A stretch of 64,000 bases of DNA from NCBI GenBank assembly GCA_949752735.1, contig OX457042.1, positions 59,820,211 to 59,884,210 of the forward strand, in the 5' to 3' direction. Below the pieces are notes generated by a model that saw nothing but the letters and a program-made list of their open reading frames with translations, was not told the DNA's origin and did no database searches. Below are positions 1-12,400 of the stretch, one piece after another. This stretch comes from Lumbricus terrestris. Lineage: Eukaryota; Annelida; Clitellata; Crassiclitellata; Lumbricidae. The position numbers and the translations under genes were made by a program. The first letter of the stretch is position 1. Each line of letters starts with the position of its first letter.

Positions 1-40
1 TGTATCGCCCAAAGTGCGTCATCGTCGTGATTATCATCAT

Positions 41-54
41 CACCAGCATCTTAC

Positions 55-96
<42 letters not shown>

Positions 97-117
97 GCAG
101 CATCAGCATCATCATCG
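41..117. repeat. (TCA)n microsatellite
   Basis: Near-perfect ATC/TCA triplet tract with a few AGC interruptions. The flanks up to about 585 are AT-rich and hold no supportable gene. Confidence 0.9.
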
Positions 118-588
118 CCACCATTAATTTTTGAGCCCGATGAATACTAGAACAACGCTATTACTACTGCTTCCACGAAATGTGTCAGTTGTTGCGTCTG
201 TCACAAATTAAATTAATGTTGGCTTGTCTTTCGCTTTAGCGTTCTGAGTTATTCGTCTGGTGCAGCCCAATTATTTTTCATCAATACGGATTTATTCTTT
301 GGCATGAATCATTTTCACCGAACCACCCCCCATTAGTCAAGAACCTGCATAATCAAAGTCAGCTTCTTCAATATAAGCAGCAACCACTTTTTATCAAACT
401 TCTGTTCAAATAACAACTGTTGTTCGTCAATTCAGCTCCGATATCAGAACGAAAATCTCTGTTGATACAAATTGTTATTCAGTTTAAGAATAAAATATTT
501 CCATCAATCCGACTTCTAATTAGGCTACTAAAAATCGTTTCCTAAATCCAGCCACCTTGTGTGCTACCAACTCTAATACCCATGCAAT

Positions 589-945
589 TTGGTACTGAGA
601 CAAATCGTCGCCTGAGAATTATCTTCGCGTTTCTCCACTTTTTGTGAATTCCGAGATAATCGAGGTAAAAGTTTTGGTAAAATTTTACGGAAAAAATTAA
701 TTTAAGCCAATAAACATCAGACACAAACATATTAAAATATCAACACCAGGGACAGTCGTGCTAGTGAGTCGTAAACAATTCATTTAAATATATTAATTTT
801 TAATATTTTGTGAGAAATTTGTGAACTTTTGTTATAAAATGAACTTAGGCTAATCAATAATATTGCAAGTCATCCTCACGAAAAATGCTATAGGCTAATA
901 AATGAAAGCAATACGCAATAATTTGCCAGTTTGTTCGTTTCAATT
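589..945 (+). repeat. Dispersed repeat, copy 1 (also at 28401)
   Basis: About 350 bp that reappear at 28401-28748 in the same orientation with scattered substitutions and small indels. The shared block begins GGTACTGA, contains CGTCGCCTGAGAATTA and GAGATAATCGAGG, and ends near an AATTTGC(C/G)AG motif. No long ORF and no terminal repeats are visible, so the class is unknown. Confidence 0.75.
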
Positions 946-1720
946 TTTGCGAATATTTAATACCATTTTTTAATAAAAGAAGCGTTTAATTTTCTGGACA
1001 TACGACACTGATTGGCTGCAACGAATTGGTCTGTAGTATATTCTGCCCTGATAAGCAGGAACCACGTAGGCCTATCTGCAAAAAACCTAGCTCTGAGATA
1101 AACTCAAAAGACTAAATTCTTTTCTGCCAAGTAGAAAAATATTCATTTTTCCGCTTTAAACTAATAAATGTAGAAAAATTAACCATTTTTGTGGAAAAAA
1201 TAATTGTAAATAGTTTTCTCGTAAATATGAAAAATTTCAGTTAATGTGTTCTTGCTTAACATAGCCTACCAGCGATTGTAACCGATAAATGGCAAAAACA
1301 ACGCATCTGCATAAAATCGTATTTTATTGTTAAATAATTCAGCTATTTACTCACACACTAATCGTATATTTTATTTTAAGATTGCCGAAACCAGTTTGTA
1401 TAGCGCCTCAAAAAATCTCACGAATGCGCTTAACCTAGCTACCCAACAGGTCTAAACAGATGCAATGTAAGAAATTTAGAAAATGTTTCCTAAGCTGTAT
1501 TCGGTGTTATGTTGCGAATTGTTAATGGAAAACAGTTTCAGTATGAAGGGCCAATGCAATAGAATGGACGGCGAGACCGCATCGATGTACGAGAGCGAGG
1601 AACCATCAGATCCCCACAAGTGGAAGAGCGCAAGGATCGACGACCTGGTTAGCTGAAGGCAGAGGGGCAGCACAGGCCTTTTATGTTCGCCCCATGTATG
1701 CATATACATGTATGTGCACT
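946..1720. other. Gene-free AT-rich stretch
   Basis: AT-rich intergenic sequence. Nothing with coding character, paired splice sites or repeat termini was found. Confidence 0.5.
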
Positions 1721-1721
1721 T

Positions 1722-1895
1722 GTTATAGCGCCCCTTCAAGCTCTCTCCCTACTCGGAGGCGCTCCCGACTGCAGTGCGGACACTGCATGATCTGCATCGG
1801 AGTTTCACGCCGAAGCGCTGAGAAATTGCGAGTGAAGGACTTGCCCAAAGTCCCTACGCGACGACGTGAGGTGGATAATCATAATGATCCTGAAT
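1722..1895 (-). mobile_element. tRNA-derived SINE with CORE-like box (family 1)
   Basis: Read on the minus strand this matches the copies at 29670-29880, 43180-43375 and 44735-44850. It carries the box CTTTGGGCAAGTCCTTCACT, followed by GCAATTTCTCAGCGCTTCGG, and ends in a tail like GGAGCGCC...GGGGCGCTA. The box resembles the MIR/CORE-SINE core. The tail is the one found at the 3' ends of nearby L2/CR1-type LINE fragments, suggesting that LINE machinery moved the SINE. Confidence 0.75.
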
Positions 1896-2019
1896 ACGAT
1901 CCTATCTACGAGTACCGCAATGTCTGTCCCAAGTTTTCTAAGCAGTTGTAACGCCTGCGTATAACTTGACATTACGATTTCAGGCCGCAATTTCTGATCG
2001 CCATTTGCGCCTCTGTATG

Positions 2020-2945
2020 CTCCGTGTGTTTTTGGGTGCCGTCATTTGCGCCCACTATAGCGACGTCGCGTTCGGGAAGCCTCTCGATCGCGTCAAATGT
2101 TCCCACGTTCTCGGTCTTTGGCGAGATTGATAGGACGGAAGGAAGGAGCCGTACATCTAGTCGGGCAAGCGATTGTCACGAAAGATACATGGATAGGATG
2201 TCCTCGAACCGACTCCGCCTCAACGCCCAAAAAATCCAATTCATTTGGTTGGGTACTAGGCGACAGCTGCTGGCTAAGCTCGACCTGAGCGTTCTCTCTT
2301 CTCAATTCCCGTCTATGACTTTTTCTCTGGTGGTGCGTGACCTTGGAGTACTCCTGGAATCAGAACTCACCCGTGCATCTCATATAGATCAGGTGTGCCG
2401 CAGCTGCTGCTACCAACTGCGGCAGCTCAGGGTCATTGCTCGTTCTCTGACTTCTAAAGCTGCAGCTTCTCCTGTCCATGCATTTGTGCTGAGCCGTCTC
2501 GACTACTGAGCCTCCATCGTTGCTGGTCCCCCGCGGGTTCGGATTGAGAGGTTGGAGAGGGTCCACCGGGCTGCCGCACGACTTATTGGGGGGTTCACCA
2601 AGTACGACCGTGTATCCCTATAATTATATGCGTGAGGTCTTGCACTGGCTTCCTTTCCCGCAGCGCATCTCATTTAGGATTGCATCTTTGATGTGGCGAT
2701 GCTTATCAGTATGGGCGCCTTCTTATCTGTGTGAGATTTGCCTCCCTCTTTCCACTTGCATAGGCCGCAGCGCACTGCGCTCTGCTGTCCATGGTGACTT
2801 AATGGTTCCTTACACTCGCTCTGCAACAATGCAGAGGTGTTCATTCTCTGTGGTTGGTCCAACAACCTGGAATGGACTTCCCTTGACTATTCGACACCTC
2901 CCAAGCTGTTCTCAATTTCACAAACAAAAATTCAGATCTGTACCA
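2020..2945 (+). pseudogene. L2/CR1-type LINE, reverse transcriptase C-terminal fragment
   Basis: Three successive reading frames give the C-terminal part of a non-LTR reverse transcriptase. The first (to 2509) contains NRLRLNAQKIQFIWLG and VRDLGVLLESELTRASHI, ending at an in-frame stop after LSRLDY. A shifted frame gives RLERVHRAAARLIGG. A third (about 2600-2940) contains LHWLPFPQRISFRI, APSYLCEI and FSVVGPTTWNGLPL. LHWLP, SYL and WN.LP in this order are typical of L2/CR1-like ORF2 ends. The upstream catalytic RT core and endonuclease are absent. Frameshifts and stops make it dead. Confidence 0.85.
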
Positions 2946-2959
2946 AATTTACAGAGTTG

Positions 2960-3690
2960 ATAGATTACCATCTTCCGCTCACGTTGGCATACTGTTTCGC
3001 AAGACATAGGTATGTCGACATACCGTACCTTGTTATTGCTCCAAGCCTAAACAACAACTAGGATCAAACTTTGATTTCTATAGAGTTGTGGTGTGCAATA
3101 AGGGTTTCACTGCTGGATCCACAGAAACACTAAGGGGCTGAGCCCTAAACCCTCGGAAATTTTCACCCTGCCAGGTAGTAACCCGAACCACTGAGAAGAA
3201 ATGACGATGAGTCTTTGAAGTGAGCGGAAATGCATCAAATTCGCCTAAGAAGAGAGAGATAATAAAGACTTCTCTGGTGAATCTATTCACTTGTGGTAAG
3301 TAAACGATAGGCAATGCTAACAGGGAACTGTGCGGACAGACACAATGTCAGATCAACCGAGTAATCGCCTCATTAGAAAGATTTCTGTGTAGCTGATATG
3401 AAAGCAGCGCTACAACAAGCGACCTTTTGGGCGGAGCGTATAATTTTGGGCTGGTCGCGAAGGTGAGTCGTCACCGGAGGGGAAGGGATGAGTTATACCT
3501 ACGATGGGGCGTTTTCAACAGGAATGTTCAGTTGGCGAGAGGGAATTACAAGAGTCGAGTCGTGAGTGTGCTAATGCTTGGAAGAAACCATAGCGGTCGG
3601 TGTCACAGAGAAGACGAGTTTGAAAACGAGTTTGAATACGTTCATTTATATTCAACTCTTACAATCTGGTCATTCTTCGACAATAACCTA
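2960..3690. other. No supportable feature
   Basis: Non-repetitive sequence. An open frame at 3427-3816 has no recognisable domain and its 3' half falls in the segmental duplication that follows. Confidence 0.4.
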
Positions 3691-5101
3691 CTGCAAACCA
3701 TCAACGAGAGAGAATGCCAAACATTCAGGCGAAACAGCAAAGAGGTGTTGTGTAATGATGCGCAAAATTCCTTTTCTAAAAATAGACATCAACCAATTTA
3801 CATATTACCTGAGTGACGCCGCGATATCATTATTGTGTGTCTCGTGTTAAATATTATGTTAAACATTCTTACGAAGTCGACGTTTTTAATCATATCAGAA
3901 TCGTTCAGTAACGCAAAACTAACGAATAAAGGCACAACTGAAAAAATCGAACGCTATGGCTGTAGGAGAATGCTTGCGAAACAAAAGAGAAAGTGATCGC
4001 AAACGCAGGAATTCCGATATGCTATTTTCTTCAAGTTGCAAAAAGGTTAGTGGAAAGAAATAAGTAGCCTATTATTGTTTTAAGAGTGTACCTATAGATA
4101 CCTCTCCAGTTTGCTCATCACTGATCCTACCTCACCCCTTACTTTCCACTCATGACTAAAAACCGAATTCTTTAGGCTATGATATCCCGATATTGCACCA
4201 CCACACTACCACCGTGATTACTGATTACCACCGCAGCACCATGTTGTCCCCCAGGTTTGACCTAACCGGATTTTTATCTGACACAGGCATGGGCGTAACT
4301 TTCCCCGTAAAAGTAGTGGTGACTATTCCTTGGCACACAACTTCTCAGTTCAATTCTTACCTCGTCTTCCTGTTACAGTACCCCAGTGGCTCTCTAATTT
4401 CATTTTTATTGTCCCTCACCCCGTGTATTAGAGTCGTATTAAGGAGCAAAATTTAAAATATAAGTATATTGTATAGTTTTAATTATGTAATCACGTTAAT
4501 AAAAAGGCAAAATTTGTCTTTAACCCCTGTAAGAAAGAGCTAACCTATATCGTTGTGGTGTTATGGGCTTGTTTTTACTAGCGCAGATATAAAATATCTG
4601 GTTTAATATTTATCAAATTCATACGCAAATTTTAAGGCCATATTTGTCTTTGACAGGATGAAGAGTTATAAAAGCAGTTCACAGAGATATGACGTGCTGA
4701 AAGGAATCAACAAATTTGAAGTTCCACCAGAAATTAATCGTTAGGCTCATATTATTCAACTCTCCCCTATTTTGAGTTCTAGGCCATAGGCCTACGCTGA
4801 GAATTTCTGGCTCACATTTAAACACCATTTGTTTCTAGGCTATCAGTATTGGTGCCATTGCGGTGTCAATCATGAATAGCCTTTATTATGTTAGACAGCC
4901 AGATGCTTTCATGTCTCTAAAAAAATATTTCCTTGTTGGACCAAAAAGTGGTGGTGACTGGACACCACCGTCACAATAGAACGTTACGCCTATGGACACA
5001 GGAACGAAAAGAGTAATCTGATCAAAACGAATAAGCAAGTGTATGACATTAACTAAGATCGTGGCAATAATTCAACTAATGAAAATAAGGTACTAACGAG
5101 G
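3690..5101. repeat. Segmental duplication block A1 (paralogue of 43488-44225)
   Basis: Colinear diverged similarity to 43488-44225. Matching landmarks include AACAGCAAAGAGGTG, GTTCAGTAA(C/A)GCAAAA, and the pair CCCCCAGGTTTGACCTAACC / TCCCAGGTTTGACCTCACC. The block runs into the hAT element at 5102; similarity resumes on its far side at 16427. No convincing exon was found. It lies 5' of the CARD gene and may hold its upstream region. Confidence 0.75.
5094..5101. repeat. 8-bp target site duplication of hAT element (left)
   Basis: TAACGAGG, repeated exactly at 16419-16426. The paralogous locus has a single TAACGATG at 44520-44527. Confidence 0.9.
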
Positions 5102-5582
5102 CAGGGGCGGATCCAGGGGGTGGCCATTCCGGCCATGCCCCCCCCCCCCATTTAAAAATTGCATGGGACGTGGCCCCCCATTTGGTTTCAACAAGCCATT
5201 AAATTAATGTAGTGGGAGAGAAAAACAGGACATCAGCCCCCCCCATATTACAAAATCGTACGGTGCGTGGCCCCCCGTCGATTTAGCGGCGGTTGAGACG
5301 GTATCTTTTTGTGAAGGAGTAGGCATTGTCTTATTATTATTAATATTAGGCTATATTGTCCATTAATAAGACCTTGCAACGTTGGCCGATTATATAGAGC
5401 TGTATGTAGGAACTTAGGAAGCTGCCAATGGTCTGCTTTTCTGGTCCAGTTCCTGATAACTGTAGGGCATGCACGTGATAGATAAGTGATCAGCATCGTC
5501 CTAGGTCAACTCGACCTGACCGACTGTACTCGAGGCCGAAATGCAGCGTCCTCGTGCTCTGGACTCGTGCCAAGCGTGCTGC

Positions 5583-5622
5583 TGACGTCACCCGCGTCCC
5601 TACGAGCGAAAGGCCTATAAAA
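5583..5622 (+). promoter_or_regulatory. LTR promoter: CRE-like site plus TATA box
   Basis: A perfect TGACGTCA palindrome (5583-5590) lies 25 bp upstream of TATAAAA (5616-5622). Transcription would be expected to start near 5645-5650. The same pair occurs in the 3' LTR at 14625-14632 and 14658-14664. Confidence 0.65.
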
Positions 5623-6222
5623 CGGACCCGCAACACCAAACGCCGCCCTTCGCCTGGATCGTGGAAGAGAGAACCTGCGCCGGATCGTAAGCCGCAATTC
5701 ATCTTGGAGATCGGGAATGCGCCCGGAGGTATACTGCCTTCGTGAAGCCTGGAGATTGTTCGTGAAGTCGAAATTATTGTGTTTTCAGCGGCAGAGATGA
5801 AGTATAGTTAGGCCTTCGTCTGAAATCGTTGAGTTTTATATATTGTGAAATTAAGTCTGTAAGTTAGGCATTCGATCGAATCGTGAAGTGCAGCTTACTG
5901 CGAAATTAGTGAGTTATTATCGAGAAGAATTAGTCTGTAGTTAGGGCTTTCGATTGAACCGTGATTGTGAGATTATTGAGAATAAGGAAGTGCAATTAGG
6001 CTGTAGTTTAGGCCTTCGTGTGAAACGTGATCGAAGCGAATAACGTCGGACAGGAGCGAAGTACTGCACGGAATTCTTCTTCAAGGTGTGCGTGAACGAC
6101 GGATCTGATGCGGAATCCACGACGGAAAGCTCGGAATTCCTAAGAGTCGTATAGAGGCAAATCGGGAGCGTAATTTCTGTTCTGTTCTTGGCCACGTCAG
6201 CTGTTTTTGTGAGGACATTGTG

Positions 6223-6231
6223 GTGAGTAAG
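6223..6231 (+). promoter_or_regulatory. Consensus splice donor in the LTR leader
   Basis: GTGAGTAAG matches the 5' splice consensus and lies upstream of the gag start. It could serve a spliced subgenomic RNA for the downstream ORF at 13349. Its use is untested. Confidence 0.4.
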
Positions 6232-6444
6232 GGAATTTCCCCGGGCGTGAAATTTACCCAATTTATACAGCCGTCGCGCCTTGCAACAGCCAGACCGATA
6301 GCGAAAGCAGAATAACTTAGTGACCTGACGACTGTGTAGACCGAACGTTAATTCTACCATTATTATTATAGGCGTGTGATTATTCTTGTTAGACTAGTGC
6401 AATCCATATATCCGCTTGGTTAATACAAAAGGATTTATTCCACA

Positions 6445-9400
6445 ATGTCAGTCTCTTCATTGCTGCAAATGGGTGTAACTGATGATGATGTTGATGATGA
6501 TGTGAATGCGTGTATAGATAGGCCCAATGTGACTGTGGCATCGCCCATGACCCAGACTGAGATTATACTGATACGTTTGACACAGACTTTGAATGGAATA
6601 AATGAACGGGTGAAAACTATGGATGAACGAGCGAAAACTACGGATGAACGAGTGAGAAATATGGATGTGAGAATGGAAGAAACAAGGGACGGAATAAGTG
6701 AAGTAATGGGACGAATGAGAGAAGTGGTGTATGACCAGGAAGAGTTGAGGAGGCAGATTTCCGGGGGAGATATGGGAGATAGGCCCATGCCTGGCCCACA
6801 CCTGGAAATGGAAATGGATGGATTGGGTGAACTGAATGAAGTGAGGGGGGTGAGTTTACAGAATCGACGATCGCACACGAACTCAGGTCCTGAAACAAAT
6901 AGGATTGCAGATAATTTTTCTGCCGGCCAAATAACCACTCGGGCCCTCGTCACAGGAGAAGAAACCCGGCCTAGTAGAAGCAGGGTAAGGTGTAGTGAGC
7001 GACTTCGAGGAAGGAGTCGCCGAGACTATGCCACGCTAGACCGGGTAGGCTTCCGCTCACCCCCTGAAGACGATCGTCGACCCCCGGAATTCGGATTGGG
7101 GGCGGTATCCAAACGGGTCGGAGTAGCGCCCTTCCCGGCCGCTCCCATGAAGACGTGGATCCCTAACGGGGGAGGGGCCCTCACTGAAGAAGCGCCAGTC
7201 CCAAGGGACGAGGAGCGACTTCACAGGGGGGCAAGATCAACAAATGGCGACGAGCGATTGGGATTTAATGAAAATTTGAATGCAGGTTTACCTATGCATA
7301 GGAAATCTACAAATGATGATGAACGATGGAGATTTAATGAAAATGCATATAATGTATACAGGAATGAAAGACGTGTAAATGATTATGTGGAACAAGATTT
7401 TGATGTGTATGGACCGCGTATGAATCAGATGATGACTCAGACAGATGATTTTGTGCATTTGGATGAAATGAGAATGCAGAATGAAAATGAATATGGTGAT
7501 GAAAGCAATAGGCCTACAGATTTTTATTTGAGAATGACAGACGGACATTTTGACGAAGCAGACGATGATTTTGATGAGACAGCAGCTAATGTAAGGAGCA
7601 AGCGGCTAAATGAAAATTCGGATACATTTGTGGGGGGTCCCCAAAACTCTGTTAGACAAATAGCGTCTAATGTAGTCGTTAGAGAAAACCACGAAATAAG
7701 TGAAGCGATTGGAAATGTGTCCGGAATCGGATTAAGCAGAAGTGAAACTGGAGTTGTGTCGTCTTCGAGTTACGATACAAGTAATGCTGTTTCTGTATCT
7801 GGAATTGGATTCGCGGGAGAGCTGCGAAATTCTCGATCGATTTCTGAAGGAATGGGAGCGGTTTCGTTTCAACGTCCACCTCACGATGTGCGAAACGATC
7901 AACGTCCGATTACGACGCAAACCTGGAGCAGTGGAGCGCTTTCGATGGATTACGAGAGGAGGAATCGAACCCGTGCGTACGGCAACCAAGATGGAAACAC
8001 AGACGTGAGGTTCTCGCTTCCATACGGCTTCGCTTCGCAACCCAATCCTGTCATGACTGCGTACCCGATGCGAAATACCTCAACGTGCTACGACTGGCCT
8101 CGGTTAAACCACACCGCCGCGCAACAGTACGACCCTGGAGTGATGAATCGTGACTTCGTTCCAACGCATTCGGTGGCTACACAGACAGTAACCAACGAAT
8201 CGTGTTACGTACAACCTGCACCGGGTCCTGTCAGCGTTCCAAACAAGAGTTCTGCGCACATCAAACTGGGAAGTTTCAATGGAAAAACGCCGTTGAATAT
8301 CTTCCTTCGTCGTTTCGCAATCTGTCGTAAACAAAATAATTGGTCAGCAAGCGATAGTCTGAACCACCTGTGTTGTTCATTGGTTGAGGAGGCGGCGAAT
8401 GTTGTTCAAGATGAGGAGTTAGAGGATTTCAACACGGCAGAACAAGTCATTGAACGACTACAGTTGCGTTACGGCACGGCAGACCAACAGACCATGTATC
8501 AAATGCAGTTAAGCGCAAGAAAACAAAAACCGAACGAAGACCTAGCACAATTGGCAGCTGATATAACTCGTTTAATGTCTCTTGCTTATCCGGGCAAAGC
8601 ATCTGTTCATAGAGAAATGATTGCAATGAAATGCTACCTAGACGCTTTATCTGACCGCCGTTTATCTTTGAGAACGATGGAAAAGGAACCGGAGAGCCTA
8701 CAGCAAGCCGTGAAAATATCCCTGCGTTTGCATAGTTACCAACAAGCTGAACTAGGATTGGAGTCTGCACACAGATCGACTGGTAGAGTAAGAGCGGTTG
8801 CAAGAGGCGTGAGCGAAGAGAGAAATGTTTCGGAACAGGGTGCGAATTGTCCGAACCAAAATAATAACAGAGCGCAAAGAAACGGGAATGGAACGAGATA
8901 TGACGTCAGAGGCGAGCGACCTCCAAATTATAGGTACTCACCGCCGTGGCAAAATAACAATAATAATAATCGAGCGTGGGCTCCACAACAACAGAGATTC
9001 AATCAGCAACAAAGATACCAACCGGAAGTGCGTCACTGCTACATTTGTCAAGGATTGCACCTAGCAAAAGCCTGCCCCTACCGAATGCAAAACGAAATAA
9101 ATCAGAATTATTACGGAATGAACGAACATGGAAATTACATGCCTGCTTATCCACCGCAAAACGTAAGGTACATTCAAAACTCTGCCAGTGCGTATTTAAG
9201 GATGAAAGTTAATGGAAAACTGGTATACGCTCTCCTGGATACTGGTTCCCAGCTGTGTTTGGCACCAGCGAAATTGGTGAGAAACTGTGACATACAACCG
9301 TCGCAACAAACATTGCTAGCTGCTAATAACTCGCAAATCTTGGTGATAGGGCAGACAAAACTGAAGTTGCAATTGGATGGCCGTGTGTTCGTGGTGAGTG

Positions 9401-12400
9401 CGTTAGTAACTCCTCAGCTAGATGAACTGATTCTGGGTTATAATTGGATGAAGGAACAAGGTGTCGTGTGGAATCTGAAGGAAAAATGGGTTGAAATCGG
9501 AGGTCGAAAAACGAATCTACACCTGCGTAATCAAGCGTCGAGATGTCGCAGAGTAGCTGCAGAGTGTGACGTCATTGTTCCAGCGTTGAGTGAGTTAGAC
9601 ATCGGGGCGTATGCAGTGTTGCCAAACTTAAAAGAATCTAATTCACAATGGGCAACAAATCCCACAGTGCTGAACTCTGGTCTAATTGTAGCTAGTGTGT
9701 TGCTTCCTGAGCGTGCTATGGATTTGACGCTACGTGTTTTGAATCCGACAAGTCAAGCAATTCGTATTAAGAAGGGAGAACGATGTGACGTGGAAGAAGT
9801 GACTGTGCTGAGACAGGAAGCCAGTACCGCTGGTCCTGTTAAATGTTCAGTTGTACAGAGAGCAGCAACGACTCCAGCAGAAGCTGAGAATGTATTAAAG
9901 CCGCTATGGGAAAATGTAGCCGATGATGTACCAGACGCTGTGCAACAGAAATTAAAGAAAATGCTGTTGGAGCATAGTCACGTGTTTTCTTTGAGTGAAT
10001 GGGACCTTGGGTTCACGGATGTGTTGCAGCATAGGATTGATACTGGCAATGAAGCACCAGTACGACAAGCACTTCGTCGGCAGCCACTGACATTGTTGCC
10101 TGTAATTGACAAGCAGGTAGAAGAGTTATTGCAGCAAGGACTGATTGAGCCTTCATGTTCGGATTGGGCTTCCAATGTTGTCATGGTAACCAAGAAAGAC
10201 GGTGGAGCGAGGGCCTGCCTGGATTATCGCCTGCTGAACCGGAAGTCAAGGAAGGACGCTTATCCACTTCCGCTCATCAGCGAATGCTTGGACACGCTAG
10301 GAGGAGCGAAATGGTTTTCTACGTTCGATCTGCGCTCTGGATATCATCAGGTGGGAGTGCATCCGAATGACAGGCATAAAACAGCGTTTGTCACACGTCG
10401 TGGAAGCTTCCAGTTCCGTGTCCTACCTTTTGGCTTGACGGGAGCCCCAGCAACGTTCAGTCGGATGATGAACCTGGTAATGGCTGGATTGAACTTTGCG
10501 ATCTGTCTGATTTACCTTGATGACATCATCGTTTTCGCGCCAGACCTGGAAACACACCTGGAGAGACTCGTGCAAGTTCTAGATCGACTAGGAAAAGCAA
10601 ACCTGAAGCTGAAACCGTCAAAGTGCTTCCTGTTAAAGAAAAGTGTGCTATTTCTAGGATACATTGTGAGCGAATCAGGAGTGGCGACGGATCCAGCCAA
10701 AATAGACGCCGTGCAAAAATGGCCGACGCCCGTTAAAGTGAAGGATGTGAGAGCGTTCATTGGACTCTGTTCGTACTATAGAAGGTTCATTTGCAGTTTT
10801 GCACAAATTGCCAAACCACTGCATGAACTGACGAAGAAACACAGCCGATTCCTCTGGACGACGGAAAGTCAAAATTCCTTCGATTCCTTGAAAGCTGCAT
10901 TGACGACAGCGCCAATTCTTGCCCTACCGAACGATGTAGGCATGTATGTGCTTGATACAGATGCCAGTGGCGAATGCGTGGGAGGAATTTTGTCTCAGAT
11001 GCAGAATGGAGAAGAAAGAGTGATTTGCTATGGAAGCAGAGTGTGCACTGATGCAGAACGGAATTATGATGTGACTAGGAGAGAATTACTCGCAGTAATT
11101 CATTTCTTGAAAGTTTTTAGGCCGTATCTGTTGGGCTGCAAGTTCTTGCTCAGAACGGATCATTCAGCATTGCAGTGGCTGAGAAAAACCCCAACGCCGA
11201 TTGGACAGCAAGCGAGATGGCTGTCAGTGATGGAAGAATTCGACTTTGACATTCAGCACAGAGCTGGACGGCTGCACTTAAACGCCGACGCGATGTCAAG
11301 ACGACCTTGCGTGGTAAATGCGATACGAGGTACAGTGGCACCAACTAGCGAACAAATTGGAACGAATGTTGACTGGGATAGTGCTACTATTGCTGCTGAG
11401 CAAAGCGACGATAAAGACCTGAAGTGGTTGATTGAAAAGAAAGTGGAATCTGATGCAATGCCTAGCCATGAAGAATTAAGAGGAAAGAGTCCTGCTGTGA
11501 AACTGTTAGCTGCACAATGGCCGCAGTTATGCGTCAACAATGGACTATTGACGCGAAGCTGGCTAAGTGCCGAGGATGAACAAGTACGTTGGCAACAGAT
11601 TGCTTTGCCTCAACCGAGACGAAGTGCACTCATTCGGTTGGCACACGAGGGAATGTCTGGAGGTCATTTGGGACTACGAAGAACGATGGCGCAAGTGCAA
11701 AGGCGTGCGTATTGGCCTGGATGGAGAGAAGATGTACGCTTGGAGCTTCAGCGATGTGAACCTTGTGCCAGATATTTTCGTGGAAAACCTCCACATCGTG
11801 GTCTGCTGCAAAACATGGTCGTTGGAGCTATTGGTGAAGTCTTGGCAATGGATTTGACGGGCCCGCACCCAGTATCGAGTGGAGGGCATCGCTACATACT
11901 GACGATTATGGACCATTTCAGTCGTTGGGCAGGAGCGTATCCGGTGCGTAACCAGGAAGCAGCAACGGTTGCTAAGGTGCTGGTTGAGCAGTGGATTTCG
12001 TCCTATGGGGTGCCTCTTCAGATTCTTACAGATCAAGGACCTTGCTTCGAATCTTTGTTGTTCCAGGAACTATGCCGACTTCTAGGAATAGACAAAGTAA
12101 GAACTTCCCCGTACAAGGCGTCAACTAATGGAATGATCGAAAGATTCCACAAGACCATGAACTCCATGATAGCCAAGGTCGTTGCGAGAAATCAACGGGA
12201 TTGGCATCTTCAGCTACCTGCATTGATGGCTGCTTATCGAGCGAGCATACACAGCAGCACAGGATTTTCACCAAATCAATTGTTCCTGTCGCGCGAAGTC
12301 TGTCTGCCTATAGACCTAGTGCTGGGAGATTGCTTTCTGAAAGACGAAATTCCGGAATACCATGACTTTGTGCGCGAGCAAGGAAAACGGATGCAGACTA

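Larger units (their letters stand above)
5310..7225 (+). repeat. 5' LTR (about 1.9 kb)
   Basis: Matches 14352-16267 at a constant offset of 9042. It contains a CRE-like TGACGTCA (5583), a TATA box (5616), a long 5' leader and the first 260 codons of the gag-pol frame. The identity continues 6 bp beyond the inferred CA end (GGGGGG) and breaks at 7232. Confidence 0.9.

Noticed and set aside
3427..3816. 129-codon open frame upstream of the duplication block
   Set aside because: No domain, no splice context, and the paralogous DNA at 43488 does not keep the frame.
5941..6360. Minus-strand 139-codon frame present in both LTRs (also 14983-15402)
   Set aside because: Its duplication follows from the LTRs. 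It lies antisense to the untranslated leader and has no recognisable domain.
6435..6953. Minus-strand 172-codon frame
   Set aside because: Shadow of the gag frame on the opposite strand.
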